Assembly (NCBI GenBank): GCA_022432975.1
Contig: CM039512.1
Location: forward strand, 7,514,858-7,578,857
From: Begonia masoniana
Lineage: Eukaryota > Streptophyta > Magnoliopsida > Cucurbitales > Begoniaceae
Reading direction: 5' to 3'
DNA length: 64,000 nucleotides
Within the stretch, counting starts at the first letter, position 1. The number at the start of each line of letters is the position of its first letter. A program made the translations under genes and the position numbers. A model generated the notes under the pieces. That model was not told the DNA's origin. It did no database searches and saw only the letters and a list, made by a program, of their open reading frames with translations. Below are positions 44,417 through 56,603 of this stretch, one piece after another.

Positions 44417-46754
44417 TGTAACACCCGACGAGTTTGACCAGGTGACTTTCTTAACTGTTTTAACAGCCATGTTTATTTTGATCTTTTCGGTTTGGAATTT
44501 TATGCCAAGGCTTAATTAATGTGCATGTGTCATAAATTAGGTTGGGTGGCAGGATTTGTAATTAAGAATGGTTGGATTAAGTATAAATAGAAAATGGAAA
44601 CTTTTAAACCTCACTGTAGCCGACATTCCCTTCTGCGTTCTCTCATTCCCTCGAGCTGTCTCCCTCTCGCCAGCGACTCTCTCATCGATGACGGATTTCT
44701 CTTTCTCCACTTCGACAATCGACGCCCTAGGTAAGACTCAGACAAAGTGGATTGCTAGTTGTCTATTTGAGTACTGTTTTTCAGTTGAACTTGAGATTTG
44801 GATTCTGCAATGGCCGAGTCTGGTTATTGTGATTCTAGGAATTTTAGACTACGCACACAGAGTGCTCGACTAATGGACTTATATATATATAGACATTAGA
44901 TTCTAGGGTAATTTTTTTAATTAGGACTTTTAGGATGTTGTTTTAACTCTACAATGTGAAATGTTTTAGGTGAAGAAGTCTGAAGAGAAGTACTCAAAGT
45001 TGCTAAGGAAACCAGGTAAGTGAATGTGTAGGGATGCCCGGCCATTAGGGCCCTACATCACAAGGGTACTGGTTAGAAGCTATTTTCGACGTTTAAGGGT
45101 TATTTGAGTTATTGTCTGTTGGTTATGATACTCAAACTGTTAGTATGATTCTAGTTAGATGTATGATCTGTTCAATAGAATGATGAACTAAGAGTATCCC
45201 AGCTCATGCATCATGAATGTTTCTCAAGCACGTGAAAATGTTTTCAATGCATGTTTTCTCTCATGAATAAGACAAGAATATGAAACCTATGCAACATGGA
45301 TTAAGAGACGGTTGGGGGCGGTTTGACGTATGTCACTGTCCAAAAGAGGGACCAAGAATACGACCCGCAAGGAACTATGTACACTCTCACTGTCGAACCC
45401 CCTTTACCGGCACAAATCCTCCTTTAATCCATACAACGTAAATGATTATTATGAATGATGATTATGAATGATGTATATGAATGATGACTACGAACATGAG
45501 TATGAACAAGAACAAGAAAAGATCCATGAGCATGTGTTTCTTTAAACTATGCATTCATGCATATGTGTTAGCATTGCATTCCTTACTAAGCATTAGGCTT
45601 ATAGTTTAAACCTTATGATGTAGGTGACGAGATATCAGGTGAGGAATTCAAAGTTGATGAAGATGTTTAAGTTGGTTGCTGGGAGGTGCTCAGGGTGGAA
45701 GTTTGTGGCTGGATGGAGATTATGACCTGTGGTTATGCTCTTATTATGTCAGTAAGGTTTTTTGAGAAAACTGATGTTTAAATAGGATGAGATCTTTCTT
45801 TGAATACTGGATTTTGTGATTGTCTGGTTTGGTTACCGAGTCAGGGATGATTAAAAGAGAATAGAATAACCTGTTTCTTATAAGTCTTCCGCTACATGTA
45901 ATCTAGATGAGTCCATGATTCATGTCTGCCTATGTTTGTGACTACGAAGTATGAGATCTGTGAAGGTCAGGTTATATTTCTGTCGGTATGAGTTGTTTAA
46001 ATATTTTCGGGATTCTTTGCTGTGTGATAGAAGTTGGATGAACGTATCATCCGGCTGACATCATCGGCAGGAGCTGTGTGATAGAAGTTAGGTGAACGTA
46101 TCATCCGACTGACGTCACCGGTGGATGGTGAACGTTTGCTGTTCACCGAATGATGCCTCTTATCGGATGAGGTAAGTGAGTCACGTGTATTGCACATGCT
46201 CACCGGATGATGTCTCTGATGGGTGAGGACATCATTCGGCTGACGTCACCGGTGGATGGCGAATGGTTGTTGTTCACCGGATGATGTCTCTTATTAGTTA
46301 GCAAGGTTAAGTAAGCCACGTGAGATGCACAAGATGACCGGATGATGTAGATTTACACTATCGGCTGAAGCGAGCTCAATGCTTGTCGTTTAGCGATCGG
46401 CGTAGGTGATATACATATATATTTTGTCGTCTAGTGCTCGGGTGATGCGGGAACTGAAGTGTGATTTATCACCAGACGATGTGAGTTTATTTCTCTACCG
46501 GCAGATGCAGTTTAAGAGTTGAAGTACCTATTTACCGGCTGAGGCACCTTGCACTGCTCGCCGGCAGATGCGTAATGTATTTCTTTGCTGAGCGATGTTT
46601 AATGATTCACGAGTGATGTCTTGAGCTAAGTTATGAGTTTCTTTTTTAAAAATAAACATAAAGGGGTATAATTTCGGAAAAGAAAAATAGTAAGGATATA
46701 TGGACAAGTCTAAAAGAGTCATGGTTTGGTCTCGGCCCTACTGGGGTCGTTACA
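44417..46754 (+). repeat. Tekay-2 3' LTR
   Basis: Partner of 37442-39790, 11 bp shorter, with TATAAATA at 44582-44589 and the same leader array (46010-46620). Ends TCGTTACA. Confidence 0.93.
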
Positions 46755-46759
46755 AGATC

Positions 46760-47316
46760 AAATGGAGCAAAAGAAGAAAAAAGACTCTTAGAAAATGGTA
46801 GGGTTGAAAATTTGGCCAGTTTACAACCATGACAATCAAAAATATCATGATTGTCCAAATGTCCTAATGTTTCTGTAGACACCAAAAACTACAAACGAGA
46901 CGTTGAAACATGACCTAAACGAGAATGCCATGAACAAAAATCAGAAGGCGAACGACTCAAACGAAAAGAAGATAAATCCACAATAGAAGCTGCAACATCT
47001 GATACTTTGAGTTGATCCAAAACATAGAGTCCCTCTGCCTACGGCCTGTCCCTATCACCTTCTAAGAGCGTGGATCCTGTACGGAACAAGTGGATTAAGA
47101 AAATGAGACTAAGTATCCAGACTCAGATAATTGACTAACAGAAATAAGATTGAGAGTAAGATTAGGAATATAATAAACATCAGAAAGAGACGCAAGAGAT
47201 GCAACAATAGAACCAACACTTACTAATGGCATAGAGGTGTCATCAGCAGTCATAATTGATACAGAAGAATTGGGGGATAAAGAAGAAAAAAAAGATAAAT
47301 TTGGAGACATATGATG
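46760..47316 (-). pseudogene. Copia end of protease and pre-integrase domain
   Basis: From the right: HHMSPNLSFFSSLSP, completing the protease motif begun at 53492-53602, then VYYIPNLTLNLISVSQL (the usual conserved stretch between protease and pre-integrase). A broken GAG-pre-integrase region reaches PFDL at the left edge, and the frame resumes across Tekay-2 at 37436. Several frameshifts are present. Confidence 0.88.
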
Positions 47317-47321
47317 AGAGG

Positions 47322-48710
47322 TGATGACTCTTATTTTAGAGTCATTTTATGCTAACTTTACATAAGAAAACTTATATGAATTGAGTGATTGCGATAATAA
47401 ATTGATATGAATTTACTATAATTGCTATGTAATGCTGCAGCATTAGTGCTTTGATTGAATTTAATATTTTTGATGCAGATTTTCTATTAAAAGCAGATTT
47501 TTTTTTCCTTACCTTGAATTTTATATTTTCACAATTGAATGCTATTTTTATAGTGGGAAATTCAAATTCAAATGCGGAAGATTTGTGAATGCAAAAATCA
47601 AGGAAAAATAATTTGGAAAGAGAGAAAGGAGACTACAATTAAGGAAAATCAAATAGGTTGAAGATTTTGTGGAGAAAAGCAAATGACACATGGCATATAG
47701 AAAAGGACAAAAAGGAGGGAAAAGTAAATTGGAAGAAGAAGATTTGGAAGGATGGAAACACGTGGAAAAAGGAACCAATGAGAGAGAAAACCATTTTTGA
47801 ATAAAAATGGAACAATAAAAGCATATTAAATTTGGAGAGAGAAAGATATACTACACCAAAAAAGGGATTCTGGAACAAGAAAAAGGGAGAGAAACAATAG
47901 AAACAAGAGACCTTGGCAGAAGTCTGCGACAGAGAGCTCCAGAGGGGATTCTTGGCTACGGCAGAGAGGGGAACCAGCACTCTTCTTCTCCTCTTCTTTT
48001 TATCTTTTTATGAATATTTATTTTATTTTATTTATGATGTCTAGTAGTTAAACCATATCTTGGTTAGGACGATAGTACTCGTTACGGTTTTTGCTACGAT
48101 CTTGGCTTTGTTATGCAATTGTCTATTGAACAATTATTTGTGATGCTTATTGCTAAGTCAGATCATATCGATAGATAGGTTGACGATTCATGTTTATATT
48201 GTATCGATAGATAGATATAAATTCTTATATGCATAAATAATTAATTGGATTAAATTGTTACAACGTGGTTAACATTAATTCAATTGGCAATAAGAATGAG
48301 ACAAATCTGAAATTCAATATTAGTTACATTCCTTCAAGGTAGAAAGAAATTCTAAATTGAATTTACCTAGGCAATTCGAAAGAATCCTAGAAATATTTTT
48401 ATTCTTGCTGTTCATAGACAATGCTGCAGAGCATTACCAGAGCATCAGTAGTAAAATTATCGTAACGAAGAAATCGATCCTAGCCAAGGCCTTCTTTTAT
48501 CATTTTTATCTCGTTTATTCTGATTTCGTTTATTTCATCGTCATTTTGCTTTTATTTCTATTTATTCTCATTTATCATTTTAATATTTTTATAAGATTTT
48601 TATAGCGATTAATTCAATTAACAATATCCTCGTGGGATCGATACTTTACTTACTCTATTACTTCGTTAGCGACACGTGCACTTGCGTGTAAGTGTATAAA
48701 ATCACTAACA
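47322..48710 (+). repeat. Athila/Tat derivative 5' LTR
   Basis: 1,389 bp, starts TGATGACTC and ends CACTAACA. Near-identical to 52098-53486, including the ORF-like stretch at 48357-48605, which recurs at 53133-53381 and is not a gene. Confidence 0.93.
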
Positions 48711-48716
48711 AGTTTT

Positions 48717-48733
48717 TGGCGCCGTTGCCGGGG
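48717..48733 (+). promoter_or_regulatory. Derivative primer-binding site (tRNA-Asp)
   Basis: TGGCGCCGTTGCCGGGG, identical to the site at 27304-27320, six bases after the 5' LTR. Confidence 0.9.
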
Positions 48734-48855
48734 ATATTGCTTAGTTGTGATTATTTTGCTATAATTATTTTATTTTATTTTACGTTATTTTATTTTATTT
48801 TGTTTCTCTATTTTCAGGTATTCGTGATTTATGTTTGACGATTGAAGAAGCTAAT

Positions 48856-50681
48856 ATGGATAACCATGAAAGAGAAAGAATATTTCTGAATCGAATAATT
48901 GATGACCGTGATCGACCTATGCAAGACTTCGCCATACCAACACTCGATTATCTGAATCCTGGTATTGTGAGACCAGAATTAAATGCTACCCGATTCGAGC
49001 TTAAACGGTCCTGTTTCAGATGCTTCAAACAATTAGACAATTTAGTGGAATTGTCACAGACAATCTTCATCGTCATCTTAAAGTATTTGGAGAAGTGAGC
49101 GACTCGTTTCATTTTCCTGGAGTTTCAGTTGAGGCATTAAGACTTAAGCTTTTCCCGTATTCTTTAAGAGACCGAGCACGAGATTGGTTGGATAGCATCC
49201 CATCAAATACTATCACTACATGGGGAGAGTTAGCCAAGAAGTTTATCATGAAATACCATCCTCCAGTGAGGAATGCAAGGATGAGAAATGAAATCATCAG
49301 TTTTCAGCAGCGAGATGGCGAGTCACTTTATGAGGCTTGGGAGAGATTCAAGGAATTATTAAGACAATGCCCTAGCCATGGAATACCACACTGGATTCAG
49401 CTGGAGACATTTTACAATGGATTAAATGGGCAAACAAGATCTATCATTGATGCTGCAGCACATGGAACTCTCTTATCAAAATCTTTTAATGAAGCGTATG
49501 ATTTATTGGAAAGGATGGCAGTGAACAGCTACCACTGGTCTTCAGAAGAATTTAATCCTACAAGGTGGGCACCTGGAGTTTACGATTTGGACGAGGTGTC
49601 GGCCTTGAATGCAAAGATTGCTACACTGGAGAATATTATCAATTTGATGAACACACCATCCAGGCCAATAACCAGAGATGTTTCTTGCGTCTTTTATGGA
49701 GAAACCCACGATGAAAATTCCTATCCTACTAATCCAAAATCTGCAAATTATAATGGATACAATATGAACAACAATCTGTATTCGCAGACGTACAATCCTG
49801 ACTGGAAACAACATCTAGAAGTTCAATGGCATTCGCAGCAGCAGAATGTTACAGCATCAACCAGACCAGCTGAAAATTACACTCAAGGCTTCTCACAGCC
49901 AAATCATACTTCGATACATCAAGAACAATCAGACAACTTCGCCAGAGAATATGCTGCTAAGACAGATGTGATCTTGCAGAACTTGGCTGCATCAATAAAA
50001 AATATGGAGACACATACGGGGCAGTTGACTCAATCTTTAAGCACAAAGACTGCAGTGCAATTATCAAGCGATACAGAAATGCCGCAAATATCAGAAAAGG
50101 AGCATTGTAAAGCCATAATACTGAGGACTGAACGAGAATTGGAAACTCCAGAAAAGCAACAGACAGCAGAAAATTTAAACAAACAAGAAGAGTTGGTGGA
50201 ACAAGATGATGTGGAGGAAGAAGATAAGGATAATCTGGAACCTAGTGTTGATGAAACTGATGCTACAGCAATGCCACCACAGCAACGAAGCGAATTGAAA
50301 ACTCAGAGGCAACCACCACCATTCCCTCAAAGACTACAGAAGCATGCAGAAAAAGAAATTTTTGGGAGAAATGAGGAGAGTCTTGGTTGTGGCGAAGACG
50401 TGAATAAGCAGCAGATTACTCTTAATGTGTTGAAAAATATGAAGTGCACGTACGATGTAGAAGATTGTTTCAACATATCTGGAAAAATGACAATGGCAGA
50501 AGCGAAGCAATTTTCGAGGAGACACAGGAAACAGTTTGAGGCATTATTTCGAAGGAAGGATAATCTAGAAGTTTTCAAGCCATCTGTTGAAGACGCACCA
50601 ACACTGGAGCTCAAACACCTACCCTCTTACCTCAAGCATAAAGTGACCATAGCATATCATCCACAAATTAAAGAAAAGTGA
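48856..50681 (+). pseudogene. Gag of the derivative, fused to pol remnants
   Basis: The gag start (MDNHERERIF) reads to about 49000, where a one-base shift moves the frame. 49020-50681 then continues the gag domain (LKLFPYSLRDRARDWLDSIP, FKELLRQCPSHG, YNGLNGQTRSIIDAAA) and an Asn/Gln-rich region with a damaged knuckle (CVFYGETHDENS). From about residue 470 of this frame only scraps of pol follow: a TLNVLKNMKC stretch that follows the protease in the Athila-type copy, an APTLELKHLPSYL stretch that precedes RT, and a VTIAYHPQ scrap of integrase. Everything between is deleted, which leaves a 553-codon gag-fusion frame. Confidence 0.88.
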
Positions 50682-52097
50682 CGTATGGAGAAGTCAGGCT
50701 GAAGACTTGAAAAACTTAGCGCTACTTGGGAGGCAACCCAATTTTTTATATCCTTTTGTATTAGTTTTTATTTATTGTTCTTTGTTTGTTTTTGTTTTTG
50801 CTAAAAATAAACTCAGGTTTGCACAAATCAGGGAAGAAGAAGCTGATGAAGAGAAAGCAACATGAAACCCTCATTCTAATGGAACGAAAAAGGAAATACC
50901 AGGGAAGTCCTAACCCCCCTCGCTTAATTTTGTTCTATTTTCTTTTATTGATTCTTTGGACTTCATTTTGTTTGGCAGTGGGGACACTGCTAATTTTTAA
51001 GTGTGGGGGTTAGCTGAGCAGCATGTTTAATTGTTTAATTTGGTTTTCTGGATTTACTGTTTACTTTGGTTTTCTGAAAGTGTTTAGAATGTTAGTTTTG
51101 ATTGTTTAAACCTTACTTTATGGAATTTAGTCTTCTTCTTAATTTGGTTTAGCTTTTTAGTTCCAACGAAGTGCAATTTAATTTCCTAATATCTTTTAAT
51201 TTAATAAGTTATTGGATAATGTCATTGTCATACATTAGTTGAAATTAATTAAGATTTATTCCCATAAGCTTAGTTGTTCGTAACACACAAACTCTTTTTG
51301 GTTGTTTAAGAATATCATCATTTCTAGACATTACAATTATATCTTGGTGTGAATAATTTAGTGTTTGATGAAAGAAATTAGCAATGAAAGACTTCTTCTA
51401 AAAAATAATAATAATATATAATGAATAATAAGTTTGGGGGTTATTTGAAAAAAAAAATTGAATAAATGTAATTTCCTAATCTACTTTCAATTTCGAGTGA
51501 GCCTTTTGGATACTCGATGGGTAGAAATAAATTGGAGGAACTTTAGGAGGAACTCCGTTGCATAATTCTTGGCTATACTCCTCTATTTTATATGAGTATA
51601 TATCTTGAGGTGACGCTAATGAGTAACCGGAGGACTTCATCACCAATGTTGTCACTCGCGTAAAAAGGTAATGTGACTAAAAGATAAAGTCAAAATTAAA
51701 AATTATCATTGTGTAGCCCCTTTACTTATATAAACAAAAATAAATAAATAAAAAAAATTAAATAAAAAAATAAAAAAAGAAGAAGAAGAATCTTTGAAAG
51801 CTAATGGATTTAAGAAAAACGTTAAAGAGTTGACATGCTATGATATGTATTGTGATTTCTAGTTTTGATGGTTGAACTTAGCTAATCAAATGGAGTTTGA
51901 ACACACACACACTTTGAAATTGAGTTTATTGGGAATTAAATCTATGCTGATTACTTTTAATTGTGATAGTGAGATTTTTCAATGCTTTACAAGTTACTAG
52001 ATACTTTTGAAATTATATCAATTTTAATATTAATTTGAAAATTTATTATTGTTTTGCATTACTCGAGGACGAGTAATGGTTTAAGTTTGGGGGTATT
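50682..52097 (+). other. Derivative 3' untranslated region
   Basis: Opens with GTCAGGCTGAAGACTT and GGGAGGCAACCCA, the post-pol words of Athila/Tat elements. Contains AAGTGTGGGGGT (50999), AAGTTTGGGGGTT (51429) and, at 52083-52097, AAGTTTGGGGGTATT, the polypurine tract touching the 3' LTR. No ORF of interest. Confidence 0.8.
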
Positions 52098-53486
52098 TGA
52101 TGACTCTTATTTTAGAGTCATTTTATGCTAATTTTACATAAAAAAACTTATATGAATTGAGTGATTGCGATAATAAATTGATATGAATTTACTATAATTG
52201 CTATGTAATGCTGCAGCATTAGTGCTTTGATTGAATTTAATATTTTTAATGCAGATTTTCTATTAAAAGCAGATTTTTTTTTCCTTACCTTGAATTTTAT
52301 ATTTTCACAATTGAATGTTATTTTTATAGTGGGAAATTCAAATTCAAATGCGGAAGATTTGTGAATGTAAAAATCAAGGAAGAATAATTTGAAAAGAGAG
52401 AAAGGAGACTACAATTAAGTAAAATCAAATAGGTTGAAGATTTTGTGGAGAAAAGCAAATGACACATGGCATATAGAAAAGGACAAAAATGAGGGGAAAA
52501 CAAATTGGAAGAAGAAGATTTGGAAGGATGGAAACACGTGGAAAAAAGAACCAATGAGAGAGAAAACCATTTTTGAATAAAAATGGAACAATAAAAGCAT
52601 ATTAAATTTGGAGAGAGAAAAGATATACTACACCAAAAAAGAGATTCTGGAACAAGAAAAAGGGAGAGAAACAATAGAAACAAGAGACCTTGGCAGAAGT
52701 CTGCGGCAGAGAGCTCCAGAGGGATTCTTGGCTACGGCAGATAGGGGAACCAGCACTCTTCTTCTCCTCTTCTTTTTATCTTTTTATGAATATTTATTTT
52801 ATTTTATTTATGATGTCTAGTAGTTAAATCATATCTTGGTTAGGACGATAGTACTCGTTACGGTTTTTGCTACGATCTTGGTTTTGTTATGCAATTTTCT
52901 ATTGAACAATTATTTGTGATGCTTATTGCTAAGTCAGATCATATAGATAGATAGGTTGACGATTCATGTTTATATTGTATCGATAGATAGATATAAATTC
53001 TTAGATGCATAAATAATTAATTGGATTAAATTGTTACAACGTGGTTAACATTAATTCAATTGGCAATAAGAATTGGACAAATCTGAAATTCAATATTAGT
53101 TACATTCCTTCAAGGTAGAAAGAAATTCTAAATTGAATTTACCTAGGCAATTCGAAAGAATCCTAGAAATATTTTTATTCTTGCTGTTCATAGACAATGC
53201 TGCAGAGCATTACCAGAGCATCAGTAGTAAAATTATCATAAAGAAGAAATCGATTCTAGCCAAGGCCTTCTTTTATCGTTTTTACCTCGTTTATTCTGAT
53301 TTCGTTTATTTCATCATCATTCTGCTTTTATTTCTATTTATTCTCATTTATCATTTTAATATTTTTATAAGATTTTTATAGCGATTAATTCAATTAACAA
53401 TATCCTCGTGGGATCGATACTTTACTTACTCTATTACTTCGTTAGCGACACGTGCACTTGCGTGTAAGTGTGTAAAATCACTAACA
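52098..53486 (+). repeat. Athila/Tat derivative 3' LTR
   Basis: 1,389 bp, partner of 47322-48710. Confidence 0.93.
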
Positions 53487-53491
53487 AGAGG

Positions 53492-53602
53492 CACCTGAAT
53501 CCAAGACCCATAACGAAGAGGATATACCTGAGGAACCAGACGAGAACAAAAATTTATAAGAGGCAGCCGATATAGCATGGGGTTGTGAGGCAAGGAACAG
53601 CT
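53492..53602 (-). pseudogene. Copia protease start
   Basis: The minus strand encodes a serine-rich linker and then SLWVLDSGAS, the catalytic aspartate motif of Ty1/copia proteases. It breaks off at the derivative's target site and resumes as HHMSPN at 47316. Upstream it should be preceded by about 250-300 residues of gag, but only a short piece is present. Confidence 0.88.
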
Positions 53603-53607
53603 TAAAT

Positions 53608-55970
53608 TGTAACAACCAGCACTTCGGTCAGGTATTTATTCCGAAGATTACTTTTGGGGTGGTTTGTGGAATAAAAGAAATTACGAGGATCCAAAACGAC
53701 GGGTATTACTTGTTTTGTGAGAAAATTAGGTTTAGTGGCAAGATTGTAAATAAAGTCGATTTTAATTGATATAAATAGAAAAAGGAAATCTAAAACCTCA
53801 CAAAAACCTCTCCCTCCATGAGAACTCCCATATTCAGCCGACCCCTTCTTCAAGAAATCCTCTCGCGGCGATTCTCCCTCCACCAACGTTGATTCTTCCT
53901 TCATTTCTTCAAGAGTCAAACTCTAGGTAAGGCTCAGATAAAGTATTTGTTAAGTTTTGATTTAGGAGATTACTCTAGTTAGGACTTGAGATTTCGGATG
54001 TTGTTGATACTTAGGTTGAAAACTTAACGTTGGTATGAATGTTGTTTAAATCGGAGTGGCTAAGGAGCTTAAATACCATTAATGATATTGGAAGTAGAAA
54101 TATGCATACAAGGTGTTCGATGAAATGCCCGAAAAGGATAAGCCTAACTCCTAGGAGATTTCCTTAGTTAGAGATTTACTAGTTTTGAACTCGGTTTGTC
54201 TAGGATTGATTTTAACAATGAAATGTGACATGACTAGGTGGGAACGAGTCACGTGAAGGCACGGCGTGCTAAGGAATCCAGGTAAGTGGGTGTTAGGGTT
54301 TCGACCATTAGGGCCCTACATCACAGGGGTACTAAGAATTTAGTATGGATGATTTGAGTTGATGGTGTTTGATGGTTACGATTTGTTGAGTGCTACGTTA
54401 TGATTAGTAGTGTAGCGTTATGGTATGACGTTCTCTTGTGCATTTATGTACATGCAGCATGTTTTCCTCATTGACATATGAAATGTTTTGCATGCATGAT
54501 TTATATAAAAGAAATGAAAAGAGATAACATGAAACTTAAATGTACAAAATGATTATGTGAGGGTTGGGGTGGTATGGCCATGATAACAAAACTGTCCATC
54601 TCGAGGGACCATGATTCACCGTCCATGAAATGGACCAAGATTACTGTCTCTAAAGACCATGTACAAGCACTTTGCCTACTCGCCAGCACGATTCCCTCCT
54701 TAATCCATGTCATGTGAACGATGAACAAGAACATGATCTTCATGATATGAACAAGAACATGAACAAGAACATGATTTTCATGATAAGAAATGAGAACACG
54801 AACATGATTTTTATGAAGCATGCATTCATGTATATATCGCACTCCTTACTGAGCATTAGGCTTATAGTTTAAACCTTATGATGTAGATGACGAATTGGAA
54901 GGTGAGGATTGCAAACCAAATGATGATATTTAAGTCGGGTTGCTGGAGGGTACTCATGGCTATAATTTGTGGCTTGGTGGCGAATTTGACCCGTGGGATG
55001 ATGCTCTTAGTATGTTTTAATATATCTATGATATTGAAGTGAAAGTAAGATAAAGATTCTATAAACAGTAAATACTGTGATAGTCGAGTACTGATATGAT
55101 TTAAGAAGATTTTAAAGGTTTTCAATCATTTGTTTTTAAGTCTTCCACTACGTATTCAAGTTGAGGTTTATGATGTGTATGTGCATGATGATTCTGGAGG
55201 TGGAATTTGAGTTTATGGAAATAGGGAGTTAGCCGATCGATCGGCATCTAAATGTCTGGGGAAATGAGCGAAAACAGAAAGTCAAAGTTGAGTGTAGTTG
55301 TCAAGAGTTGTCGTTAATTGGCTGAAGTTGTTCGGTCGATGTTAAAATGGACGATGTATTTGGACGACGTAGTTTGGATGATGAAGTCTGAACGATGTGT
55401 CTATACGATGTGTTTAGACGATGGAGCCTGGACGATATAGTCTAGACGATGTAGTTGGACGATGTAGTCTGGACGATGTGTTTGGACGATAATGTTGTCT
55501 GACTCTGTGGACGATAATGTTTGTGGACGACGACAACGTGAACGATAGTGTTGTCTGACTCTGTGGACGATAATGCCTGTGGACGATAACGTCTGTGGAT
55601 GACAACGCCGTCTGACTCTATGGACGTTAATGTCTGTCGACGACGACAACGTGAACGATAATGTTGTCTGACTCTGTGGACGATAATGTCTGTGGACGAT
55701 AACGTCTGTGGACGACAGCGTCGTCTGACTCTATGGACGATAAAGTCTTTGGACGACAACGTCGTTCGATTTAGTGAACGAATAAGTTGCAACCCGAAAG
55801 GAAATTAATTCTCTGCCTGTCTTCATTGTTTTAGGAAATTTATTCTCTTTTTCAAAAAATATAATAATATAAATAAATATATACATGGAATTCTAGAGGC
55901 CCTCTGTTCGTAAATGAATAAGTCAGGTCATGAGGTTAAGATTATGTTGCGACCGGCTAGGGTCGTGACA
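53608..55970 (+). mobile_element. Solo LTR, Tekay-like (solo LTR 2)
   Basis: A 2,363-bp block from TGTAACAACCAGC to GGTCGTGACA with flanks TAAAT (53603-53607) and TAAAC (55971-55975), a 5-bp duplication with one mismatch. No internal genes. A TATAAATAG box lies near 53770, the CCAGGTAAGTGGG module near 54279 and the GCATTAGGCTTATAGTT module near 54856, as in the other Tekay-type LTRs. Confidence 0.88.
55340..55790 (+). repeat. GGACGATAATGTCTGTGG minisatellite in solo LTR 2
   Basis: Short units of GGACGATGTAG or GTGGACGATAATG are arranged in higher-order blocks of about 54-60 bp, each opened by GTCTGACTCT (about 55497, 55551, 55610, 55666 and 55726). It occupies the same late-leader position as the CCGGATGATG arrays in the other Tekay-type LTRs. 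Confidence 0.85.
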
Positions 55971-55975
55971 TAAAC

Positions 55976-56446
55976 TGCTTAAACATGGATTAATCCAATA
56001 ATCCTCAAATAATTTTCAAATCAACAGAATTAATAAATAGTCCAACCAAAACAACTGAATCCAACAATAACCCTCAAATCAACAGAGTCCACAAATAGTC
56101 CAACCAAAACAACTAAATCCAACAATATTCTCAACTAACAAAATCAACATAATTCAACAAAAACAACCGAATCTAATCAAAGAAACACAAACCCGTAATA
56201 ACGAATCAAACTGGGGAAATCGAAAATTCCATATGCAAGAACAAATACCTGAATCCAATCAAACATAAGTACACTGTTCATCACTTTTCACGAACTGTTT
56301 ATCACTGTTCACGACTGTGTCATTATTGTTCACGAACTTGCGCAATGTTCACAAACTCCACGCACACTGTTCACGAAGTACTGTTCACGCACTACTTACA
56401 AAAACCCTAATTCGCAAAAGTCTTAGGTCGTCGTGCTCTGATACCA
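55976..56446 (-). other. Copia leader and gag remnant
   Basis: Read from the right this begins with the primer-binding site TGGTATCAGAGC (56435-56446, initiator tRNA-Met). Leader sequence with repeated GTGAACAGT words and TTGGATT-TTGTTTTGGTTGGACT units follows. No gag domain is seen before it joins the pre-protease linker at 53602, so most of gag was lost before the solo LTR inserted. Confidence 0.75.
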
Positions 56447-56598
56447 TGAAGAAATAAAGAGAAAATATGAATTGTTCATTAACACTTTAGTGCAAAAGAT
56501 ACACATAAAGAGGTTTATATAACTAGGGTAAACAAAGAGAATAATCAAAGACTAAAATACCCTGAGGACATTAATTATAATAATAATATATGCTAACA
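56447..56598 (-). repeat. Copia 5' LTR
   Basis: 152 bp. Minus-strand ends are TGTTAGCAT and TTCTTCA. Target duplication GTCAC follows at 56599-56603, matching 11961-11965. Confidence 0.92.
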
Positions 56599-56603
56599 GT
56601 CAC

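Larger units (their letters stand above)
37442..46754 (+). mobile_element. Tekay-type Ty3/gypsy element (Tekay-2)
   Basis: A 9,313-bp plus-strand element with a perfect AGATC target duplication (37437-37441, 46755-46759). LTRs are 37442-39790 (2,349 bp) and 44417-46754 (2,338 bp) and align along their length with few differences, implying a fairly recent insertion. The primer site TGGTATCAAAGC starts at 39795 and the purine tract is at 44404-44416. Same family as Tekay-1 (LTR starts TGTAACACCCGAC in both) but opposite orientation. Gag-pol has no frameshifts, only premature stops. Confidence 0.95.
47322..53486 (+). mobile_element. Gag-only Athila/Tat-type derivative
   Basis: A 6,165-bp plus-strand element with a perfect AGAGG target duplication (47317-47321, 53487-53491) and LTRs of exactly equal length (1,389 bp: 47322-48710 and 52098-53486) with only scattered differences. 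A tRNA-Asp primer site follows the first LTR. The interior keeps gag but lacks RT, RNase H and nearly all of the integrase, so it could move only with proteins supplied by a relative. It is probably among the youngest insertions in the nest. Confidence 0.93.
11966..56598 (-). mobile_element. Ty1/copia element split by five nested insertions
   Basis: The outermost element has 152-bp LTRs (TG...CA when read on the minus strand) and a perfect 5-bp target duplication GTCAC at 11961-11965 and 56599-56603. Its remaining segments are 11966-12077, 24409-25807, 36321-37436, 46760-47316, 53492-53602 and 55976-56598, about 3.9 kb. In minus-strand order they give primer site, leader with residual gag, protease, pre-integrase, integrase, RT and RNase H. 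Each gap is filled by an insertion with its own target duplication, and the coding sequence resumes at the base where it stopped. The polyprotein is frameshifted and carries stops, so the element is dead. Confidence 0.92.

Noticed and set aside
48357..48605. 82-codon ORF also found at 53133-53381
   Set aside because: It falls inside both LTRs of the gag-only element; the hydrophobic, F/L-rich translation follows from T-rich DNA.
54501..54842. 113-codon minus-strand ORF rich in HV/HE repeats
   Set aside because: It is the antisense of GAACAAGAACATG-type short repeats in solo LTR 2 and has no domain.
55401..55792. Overlapping minus-strand ORFs with RPQTLSSTDIIVHRV-like repeats
   Set aside because: They are translations of the GGACGATAATG minisatellite in three frames. 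Low-complexity DNA stays open by chance.
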